Part shown: one piece after another, positions 56,239 to 64,000 of the stretch
How positions within the stretch are numbered: position 1 is the stretch's first letter
How the letters are laid out: every line of letters begins with the position of its first letter
Source: Sipunculus nudus
Lineage: Eukaryota > Annelida > Sipuncula > Golfingiida > Sipunculidae
Reading direction: 5' to 3'
Assembly: GCA_026874595.1 (NCBI GenBank)
Contig: CM049306.1
Span: forward strand, 17,629,019 to 17,693,018
Length of the DNA stretch: 64,000 nucleotides
Notes under the pieces: model-generated
The model's input: the letters and a program-made list of their open reading frames with translations, nothing else
The model's database searches: none
What the model was told of the DNA's origin: nothing
Program-made: the position numbers and the translations under genes

Positions 56239-58002
56239 ACACATAAAACACTCACTTAGGGGTCATTAACACTTGGATTTACACCAAATTTGAACTTGTT
56301 TGACATTTGCACACAACCAACCTATATGGTAAATTTCAATTACATCGATTTGATAAGATATGGGGCAGACATGTACATACACACAAAATGAAGTGAAAGC
56401 AATAACTGTTCACTTCGCACATGGCTTGGTCCAGGAGACTAGCAAATGAACAGACTTAAAGGGACATAATCAGGAGTAATATTATGCCCATTCTTTCACA
56501 CTATCAGTTAAGTTTTGCTTTATACAAAAGTTTTTCCAGCAAAACCATCCCACCACAGTCTTAGTTCCTCCCATATGGCTTTTTAATGCATTTTTATGCG
56601 TCTGTGTTGGTAAAAATGTGTCTGTTTACCATAACAAGGCCGGTTGACCACAGGTCCAATTATGAGGAGCACGCATTGTTTCAGCCAGCAGAAACATGTA
56701 TTACATTTTTGGGCCAAGTCAGTCAGGGCATCTCCTCATTAATTGACATGTGATGTGTCTCTGCGCTGCAAACAGCCCCATGCACCATGTTTATGTTGAC
56801 ACCTGCTATTGCGCCGGGTAAATTGTTTTTAACACTCATTTACTGGAGTAAGCAAATAGTTTCATGGCAATATTTTAGAAGGTTACAGATTTATTTTAAA
56901 TAAAGGGAAGAAGATATTTGTCGTGTCAACTCAACATGCTTTATATGTGACTGGGCCTTTTTAAATTTTATATACACCCGTAACATTTCAAAATATAAAA
57001 GTAAAATACAATATGAATATGCATGACAATATTTTCATTCAAAAGACACTATCTGTTACAAGGTTGATCACTATCATTATAGTATCAATGTCAATGTTGC
57101 CCATTGTTGGTCAGCCCAGTGTCTACACCAGTGTGAAGACACCTTTAATGAATTTCTAAAAAGAAATGTGGGCAGAAACTGTGAGGATATTTAGAGGTTA
57201 ATGTATTACTGTATCACATAACTTATTACCAGCGCCAGTGGTATGTTTGTGTCTGGCACTGATTGTCTGCCTCCGTAAGGATCAAATGTAAACAAACCAC
57301 TGCCCCGTCCGTGATGCTGGCACCAGCTGTAGTTACTAAAATGGTCACCAGATGGCAGTACGAACCTTTGTGTCACGTAATTTGTCAGTCTTTGGAGTTT
57401 ATCCCAGGCTATTCATATCGGCCTGAAATTTTAACAAGAAATTATTATGTAACAGATAATCAGGAGAATATATTTCAAAACATGCTGGAAGCATCACTTT
57501 GACATTATATTTAAAACACTTCGAGAAAAATGTCCAGCCAGCCCAGATGTTTCCTAACCGATTTATTTCAACAAACAATAAATAATATATATCCATTTTG
57601 ATTTCATTTTTAAATCCATTGCCATTCAGTAAGTTTATACAAACATGTTTTATATTTTAGTATTAGGGTCTCAATATCGTCTAAAATCATAAAATGTCGT
57701 TTTTTCGGAAAATTTGTGAACTTAAAAGTCATTAATTAATTTATTATGCCACGTGGTAATAAAGTAGTGTTCGTCACAATATAGTGACGGTTCATTATTA
57801 CGAATAAGTAGCATTTTTTATCTGACTTATCTAATCAGTCCCACATTAGATGTGAGCAAACCCTCATGTCCATAGAGTACACATTCTTCAATTCTTGTCT
57901 GCTAAGAAAAAGGAACAACAAGATTTATCGGTTTTGGGCCCTTCAGTTTTAATTATGTCTTCAAGTTAAGGGCTTGAGCTAGTAGGCCAAATTTATTTAC
58001 AC
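56239..58002. other. Uncharacterised DNA
   Basis: No exon, repeat terminus or RNA recognised. The ORF at 57263-57502 has no supporting feature. Confidence 0.5.
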
Positions 58003-58156
58003 TGTTACGGGGTGACATAAAAACGGACCGAACTGTCTCACTTGGAGCTTGCTTTGCTAGCGAAGCGATAGGTACGCCGGACTTGTGCACCACCGACATG
58101 GGTTTGAATCCGGGATCGGCCCAATGTTTTCCCCTGAGCAATTTGTCTTCGTAACA
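58003..58156 (+). mobile_element. Short element with tRNA-like body, copy 3
   Basis: TGTTACGGGGTGACAT at the left and TTCGTAACA at the right. The B box is GGTTTGAATCC (58100-58110). ACAC flanks both sides (57999-58002 and 58157-58160), a possible 4 bp target duplication. Confidence 0.7.
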
Positions 58157-58899
58157 ACACTTAATTACAGCAACCCAGGGTAGCAAACCAGGTGACTAAA
58201 TTACTATTGATATTACCGAGATCATAAGATCTACTTAATTCCTTCAGAGATTTACACGTATAGCTATAGACATGACAGTTGGCATTATAAAAAACAACTT
58301 TAAAAAAATATAAATGATTATAAGAATAATCCAAGACAGAGTAATCCAAGACTGACTCGGGGATCCGAGGAAGAATCTAAACCGATAAAGTAGTACACAC
58401 GGCATCTTCGTCTACCGCCCTGCGGGTGGAAATCTAACGAACTTTCGGAAATTGAAATTTTAATTTAATATTAAATTAAAGTTTCTATAAATTTCAAGTA
58501 TAGGAAGCGGCCGGGGCGGCTTGATGAGCTCAAACTAGTTAATAAACCAAGACGGAGGTGCAAAAATCAGATGACAGTATGGATTCATGCTATAAACTCT
58601 CACTTCTATTGCATTTCTGTAAATCAACTAGGACTAATTACTCTTCCAAAACAGAGTTTGGTAATTTACTCAAAACACTATCTTAGGTCAGTAACACTAT
58701 ATCTTTCATAATTTTCATCAATCATCATAAGGAATAAAGGTTTTACTCATCAGTTTAAAAACATGGCATGTAAAACACATATATTTCTCTTTTTATTATA
58801 TCTTATTTCCACAGGTTATTTTTAACAAATAATCATTTGTTAATTTGTCAACTTTTTTTAAAAGGTAAAATTAAAGAGGGACAGATTTTATATATATAT
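58157..58899. other. Uncharacterised DNA
   Basis: No gene recognised. A small inverted AT repeat (TTTAATTTAATATTAAATTAAA) lies at about 58459-58480. Confidence 0.5.
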
Positions 58900-59214
58900 T
58901 AGTGGTGTGCCGATTGGTCGATAAAATCGATGCTAGTTTTTTTTCTTTCGAAACGATTAAATCGATTGCATTTTTTAATAATCGATTAAAAACGATAATT
59001 TATGTTCTAGGACTGCAGGGAGTACTCGAGTACTTGTGTCCGGGTAAAACTTACCGAGTACTCGAGTCCAAAATTTTGACTCGAGTACTCGTGTATGTAC
59101 ATATGCATATCTTAATTTTATTGCATATTTACGGGCAGTCTGTAGGCCTATTTTTTCATTATTGTAGCCTGGCATATAGCCTGGAATTGAACCGAAGTTG
59201 ACTGGAAAATTAAC

Positions 59215-60111
59215 CCTTGGATAGCTTTATAACAAACATAAAAATGGTGGCGCCTGCTGCAACAATTTTGCACAGAATCCATCTGTTCATCTGCCTTGGA
59301 ATAAAATCACTCATATCTCTGCAGTGAATGGAATTATCCACCTGACATTTTGCATGTGTATTCATCCTGGATAGCTTTCTTGATTTTATGACAGGTGGCG
59401 CTACCTACAATCACGTTCAGGCTGTAGATATCCAGGCTTATATCTCGGGACTGGTTTGACGTATCCTCCTGAAATTTTGCATGTGCATAGATCTCACATA
59501 GCTCTTAATCATATTTAAAACTGGTGGTGCCATCTGCAACCATTTTTGCACAGCGTCCGTCTGTTTATCTGCCGTGGGACAAAATCACTCCTATCTCGGC
59601 AGTGGTTTGACTTATCTGCCTAAAATTTTGCATTTATATACATCTTGGATAGCTTTCTCGATTTTGTGGCAGGTGGCGCCACATACATTCACGTTCAGGC
59701 TGCAGATATCCCGGCTTATATCTCTGGACTGGTTTGACGTATCCTCCTTGAATTTTGCATGTGTATAGATCTCACATAGCTCTTAATCATATGTTAAACT
59801 GATGGTGCCATCTGCAACCATTTTTACACAGCCTCCGTCTGTTTGTCTGCCGTCGGACAAAAGTACTCATATCTCGGCAGTGGTTTGACTTGTCTGCCTA
59901 ACATTTTGCATGTATACACATCTTGGATAGCTTTCTCGATTTTGTGGCAGGTGGCGCCACCTACATACACATTTCGGCTGCAGACGTCCATGCTAATATG
60001 CAACACACCACTTTCTATTTCCCCTTGCCACTCAATCAATGCCTAACTTCACCCGTCCCACTGGTTTCGGTTGCTACACGTAGACGCTTGTCGACTACCC
60101 GAATTCTAGTT
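59215..60111 (-). mobile_element. Family D element, minus-oriented, 3'-truncated
   Basis: Read on the minus strand, it starts AACTAG (60111-60106) with a GTAGTCG-ACAAG-CGTCTAC stem. Core palindromes lie at 59950-59961 (exact) and near 59810, 59672, 59525 and 59395. No 3' hairpin; the copy ends in the middle of a core unit at about 59215. Confidence 0.75.
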
Positions 60112-61500
60112 ATTATAATACTCTTGGTTCCCGTCGGCAAGGAAGTTGCACAAATCACAGTAAAGGGTAGGGGTGTGTGCAGTCTAAATGGTCCAATTTT
60201 AGGCTAGTTTTACTTAGCTGACCACCTGCCTATAACCATAAATTCTCTCAAAGGTAATATATTTGAAATCACACCAAAAATATATTTCATATCAAATACC
60301 TCTACACCTACTAAACTTCCGTCAGTCTTCCTAAGTGTGCCTATATTCATCTACCTTTTGAATAAGAATTCGTCTGTGTATCTATTAATTATCTGAGGGT
60401 AATTTTAATTGGTTGAGAACAGTTCTTATAAGGCCTTTGTGATGTATGTATGAACTTGTTTATCAATAAAAACAGCAATGATGACAAACGGGAAAAAACA
60501 TGTAATCTGTGGTGGTAGGTAGGATGCATTTATGCGGAGGTTGAAAGGTCACTTGTTGCTAAACGCCATTTTCAAAGCTCTGGCTTATCTGACTTGCTGC
60601 CTCTGCTGAATTTGTTTTAATTATTTGGCGGGCCCCCACAAATTATAAACACGTTGATATAAACAAAATAAGCAGCCTGTGTGCGGTGATATCCACGTTT
60701 TCTGGGCTTTTTCACGCGATTGGGCTCCTTTAAAGTATACGAAAGATGTTTAATTATATATCACTTTTGTCAAACATGTCAACGTGTAATTAATTCGGTT
60801 TAAATGAAGAATCCGTAGCCGTGACAATAGTTTAAATATGTCAGGTATTCAAAGTTCTTGAACGTAAACATTGCAAGATCTTCAAGAGAGAGGTGGAACC
60901 ATAGTTGATATCAGGTGTTAACCATGTTAAAAGTGCTCCAGTGTAGGGTTTTAAATATTTAAAATGTTTCGGGAATTTATCATATCGGTTGCCGTACCTT
61001 ATGTGAAACCAAAATCTGTGCTAAAACTTTGGCGCACATGCCGTTGAATTTCTGTTTTAAAGATCTTTGGTTCATTAAATGATATGATTTTAATTTAAAA
61101 CTATGTTGGTGATAAAGTGAGTTAAATAAAATTTGGTTTTAATTCACTGATTGATCGTTCTAAAGACTTACCTATTGCAAAATGTTTACTAAGAATCTCA
61201 GAAGTTCCCTAAAAAGTAACATTATTTATTACCATAATGGAGATAATTACGACTGGACATATATGGTCTGCATGAGATCTTTCATGTACCTGTTACAGAG
61301 TTGCCGAGCGATGAATGTCTTGAAATGTTCCTTATCCCCCCCCCCCCCCGGCGTAACAATATCCTGCATCAGATCTTCAAGACTCGTTGCTATAACAACA
61401 GCAATACTTTACCATTATTATCAGGTAGTTCATGGTCACATCCCCCTTGATTTTCAAGTTATGTTAAATTAAGATGGCATTAAGTCACATATTTATTCTG
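60112..61500. other. Uncharacterised DNA
   Basis: Somewhat richer in CpG around 60500-61050. No exon or repeat end recognised. Confidence 0.45.
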
Positions 61501-61533
61501 AATGAATAATCGAGGTAGGGAGAGATGGTCCCA

Positions 61534-61740
61534 GACTCCAGGGGCGGATCCAGGATATAGGAAAAAAGTGGGGGGGGGGGGGGGGTCCAACCAAGGAACA
61601 CTAATGAAACCCTAAAAAAAGGTAACCAGGTCTGGAAAGTGGGGGGTGGGCCCTTATAAAACGTTGTTTCTGATGGAAAGGGGGGGGGGGGGGTGGTGGA
61701 CCCCCTGGACCCCCCCCCCCCCCGATCCGCTTCTGGACTC
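61534..61740. mobile_element. Short MITE with GGCGGATCC-type inverted ends
   Basis: Left AGACTCCAGGGGCGGATCC (61534-61552); right, reverse-complemented, GAGTCCAGAAGCGGATC (61740-61724). The interior is dominated by G- and C-runs. No coding capacity. Confidence 0.6.
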
Positions 61741-61987
61741 GGTTTGAACGGCTTCATGTATAGCGTATGCATCTGTCTGTATCTACCTGTCAAATATGAA
61801 TATGCTTTCGCCGGGCCTGCGATGTACATATCAGACTATCTCAATATTTTTGGTACTAGTGCACAGCAGATTTCAAAATGTTATATATGTATATATATAA
61901 AATACTAAAATAATCGATTAATAATCGATTATCGAGCATTTTTATTTTTCAGTCATCGATTATGATTTTAAAACTAATTCCTACCAC

Positions 61988-61989
61988 TA

Positions 61990-62059
<70 letters not shown>

Positions 62060-62060
62060 A
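61988..62060. repeat. (TA)n(TG)n(TA)n microsatellite
   Basis: Compound TA/TG/TA repeat followed by GAGAGAGAG. Confidence 0.95.
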
Positions 62061-63143
62061 GAGAGAGTATATATATATGTTTTATCATTATGGCTAAATT
62101 TATTATAATATATATTTTAAAGCTAAATGAATCAAGGTAGTTTGTCAAAACTAAGACTTATAATTACTAAATAATTATATAAAACATCATATCAATTTTA
62201 TTATTAGTATTATAATGATTAATATAATTAATATAATTTTATTAATATAATTATTATTATAATAATTATTATTATTAAAATTAATTCTATAATTCATTGA
62301 AAAACTCCAATCTATTTTTAGTAATTTTTTTTCGTGCAAACTCGGAAATTCACACCTTTTCCATTTTTATTCTGTGGAATTAAATTACGCGACACCCTTC
62401 TGAAACAAGTTAGCAACAAGAAGGCGCGGTGCTTGAAGTTTTGACGGTGACGTCCCTGTGAAAATCACGCCTATATTTGTGGTCTTTGGCCAGAAAAAAC
62501 GAGGTAAAAGGTTCTGTAAGGTTGAGTGGACCAATAGTGTCCAGAGCGTAAAATTAAGACTGATGCTTTATCGGAAAAGAAGCACGGTATCTACTGGGTA
62601 CTGTCATAAAAGAAAGGGCGATAATAGAAAGACATTCCCAAACCATCTGTGACTTCCTATCAACACAACATGTATCTGGATAATAGGTCTGCTTTTGCTT
62701 CCTTACATTTTCCTCTATTTTCATTATTCTAGACTAGAAGAGTTAAAAGCTTGCATAAAAAATGATGTATACATTCGAAAATTGCCGTCCTTCCTACCAC
62801 CGGAGGGTCGCAGGAAGAAGGCCTCTTCCTGCAACCCCCCCATGTGACCAGTTACGCTTCAGTGCACTACAGTCCGTTCCACCAACCGTGAAACACTGTT
62901 TTTTCACGATCATTTTTAAAAGAATTGAGAACGAACAGAGATTTTTGGTACAGAGGTAATTGAGAACACCACCTAATTTTCTGACAGGAAAAATGCCACA
63001 TACCCGAGATGAATCAACTGACAGAATTCTGCCTCGCACACGCGTGACGTCATAAGCCATGTTCCATTTTGCAGGAGATAGAATTCCGCTGTCTGGCGAT
63101 GTGAGTTGGTCAAACAATAATAGCAGCTAGCATGTTACTATCA
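62061..63143. other. Uncharacterised; AT-rich then CpG-containing stretch
   Basis: 62100-62300 is a TTATTATAAT-type low-complexity zone. 62380-63120 has more CpG, a CRE (TGACGTCA, 63045-63052) and a strong hairpin at 62805-62837. No gene recognised. Confidence 0.45.
62805..62837. repeat. 14 bp-arm hairpin
   Basis: Arms GGGTCGCAGGAAGA and TCTTCCTGCAACCC around AGGCC, with one mismatch. Stable fold; probably the centre or end of a palindromic MITE. Confidence 0.8.
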
Positions 63144-63358
63144 TTAATATATGTATGTAGCCCCTGTTATATCATATGATTGTACATGAATGATGAATGG
63201 CACCACTGCTCTCTCCCTTTGATACACTGTTTCAGAGTCATAGGAGATTTTTTTAAGTTTGAAAAAACCTGATACATTTACATCAAGAATAACTGCAACA
63301 TCTCGGCTTAAAAGGTGTCGGTTTTCATCACAAAACAACCATGTATCGTCCGAATGTG
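63144..63358 (-). CDS. Candidate terminal exon of an unnamed small gene
   Basis: Open from a plausible acceptor (ATAAG|CA at 63359/63358) to a TAA near 63146. It reads HSDDTWLFCDENRHLLSRDV followed by AVILDVNVSGFFKLKKIS and further, a protein-like sequence without low complexity. If joined to the upstream candidate exon (phase 1 donor), the codon G|CA is completed and the total would be about 100 residues. No family recognised. The pyrimidine tract is weak, so this remains tentative. Confidence 0.3.
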
Positions 63359-63733
63359 CTTATAACAGTGACACAATACAAGTGTTTATTCCACCACCAC
63401 CACCCATAATTTAAATATCGATGGAAGATTACTATCCTTATGAACTTATCAGTGATTACAAGCAGTGTTAATAACATTCACATAATTAATGGTTAAAACG
63501 GCAAAACTTGGGTACACGTGTGTGCCCTTTAAATTTTCTCCAGGCACATCCCCACGCACCAACACCTTTTACAATGTATCACTGACAGCTTTCTGAGCAG
63601 AGTTATCATAGTCCATTCAATCCAATGTCAATTTCTAGCTCCACAGGGGTTAAAATTTTTAATTTAAGTAAACTCTTGTTTTCGTTAATTATAAATAAAC
63701 AATTCCTCAGTGACAGTCATTTGAATACATTAC
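63359..63733. other. Candidate intron / uncharacterised
   Basis: Lies between the two candidate exons. Contains no recognised repeat. Confidence 0.3.
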
Positions 63734-63821
63734 CTTTCCTGGCCAAGTTAACATAAATACTTCTGTCACAAGCACAATATTTGATTCGCCTTGCGTTGGT
63801 TTGTTTTGTACGATTTTCCAT
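63734..63821 (-). CDS. Candidate first coding exon of an unnamed small gene
   Basis: An ATG in a CCATGG context at 63821 opens 29 codons, MENRTKQTNARRIKYCACDR then SIYVNLARK, to the donor AAAG|GTAATG (63733-63732). The phase (1) fits the candidate exon at 63358-63144. Without a recognised domain or transcript it is a low-confidence call; the frame also continues to a stop 5 codons later if unspliced. Confidence 0.3.
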
Positions 63822-64000
63822 GGAAAAGGAAATTCTGGTGTTGCTAAAGGCCTGCTCTGAATTTATTGGTAATATCGGAAACACATATTCATTATCACTT
63901 CCTTTTTTAAATATGACGTAATTATACAGTGATTATGTCCACATACCAGAAAACATGATTTTATTTCTGCCTCAATTTAGGCATAATCTACGGGCCAGAA

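Larger units (their letters stand above)
58900..61987. mobile_element. Possible hAT-like non-autonomous element with ATCGAT/CGAGTACTCG subterminal repeats
   Basis: The left end is TAGTGGTGTGCCGATTGG with repeated ATCGAT and CGAGTACTCGAG motifs (58900-59095). The right end, reverse-complemented, reads TAGTGGTAGGAATTAG with ATCGAT motifs (61987-61905). Both sides abut TATATATA, compatible with an 8 bp duplication but ambiguous in TA-rich DNA. It contains a reversed family D and a MITE. No transposase was seen. Confidence 0.4.

Noticed and set aside
56637-56660. AACAAGGCCGG as another family A 5' end
   Set aside because: The following bases lack the AGGCCTACAGGCCT palindrome and the GCGAACCTGTG motif, so only the first nine bases agree.

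Overview
This is intron-dominated, AT-rich animal nuclear DNA. The evidence for a eukaryote is spliced coding exons with GT/AG borders, LINE and LTR retrotransposon remains, DNA-transposon ends, microsatellites and a 7TM receptor gene. The repeats resemble the Pearl elements described in bivalve molluscs: a left flank, a core of roughly 150-330 bp tandem units, and a right flank. A bivalve is therefore the best guess, but this is inference. No bacterial or viral gene block is present.

Genes. On the minus strand three coding exons (49609-49442, 48868-48759, 15611-15469) join in phase. They encode the N-terminus of an NCKIPSD (SPIN90/DIP/WISH) orthologue: an SH3 domain followed by the conserved alpha-helical and basic region. 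Its second coding intron is about 33 kb and holds more than half the window. Inside it, on the opposite strand, is an intronless-coding class A GPCR (41220-42257, 345 aa) with a non-canonical DRY region. A possible small two-exon gene lies at the right edge on the minus strand (63821-63144), and a plus-strand exon-like fragment lies at 14949-15111. Both are unnamed.

Repeats, left to right: an L1/Tx1-type LINE 3' end with poly(A) (1-1558). A CR1-like LINE (7395-11400) split by a 2.5 kb family A element. Family E element (12192-12633). Family B with family D nested in it (17591-19981). Family F (21562-22248). Family C (24717-26340) directly followed by a reversed D (26352-27632). A solo LTR (29000-29616). 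A three-level nest B > C > C (31719-36863). Three tRNA-like short elements with inverted ends (39922, 40195, 58003). A 26 bp minisatellite before the GPCR and a 30 bp satellite after it. A B copy (44406-46305) followed by an A copy (46322-48557). A pogo/Tigger-like element inserted in a TA microsatellite (50108-51219). A further A/D composite (52613-56238). A possible hAT-like element containing a reversed D (58900-61987), and a short MITE with GGCGGATCC ends.

Main observation. At least six repeat families that look unrelated by sequence share one plan. The 5' end is AACWAG, usually followed by a short palindrome, then a subterminal motif. The middle is a tandem-repeat core. The 3' end is a CpG-rich simple tract, then a hairpin whose last arm is the reverse complement of the 5' subterminal motif, then an A-rich end. 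Four of the families also carry the same 12 bp palindrome GGTGGCGCCACC in otherwise different cores, with 20 exact copies counted by eye. This matches the known layout of non-autonomous Helentron-type (HINE/Pearl) rolling-circle elements. The shared core palindrome, the CpG tract, and a matching base change in both ends of a nested copy appear to be additional features. Family letters A-F are labels used only here.
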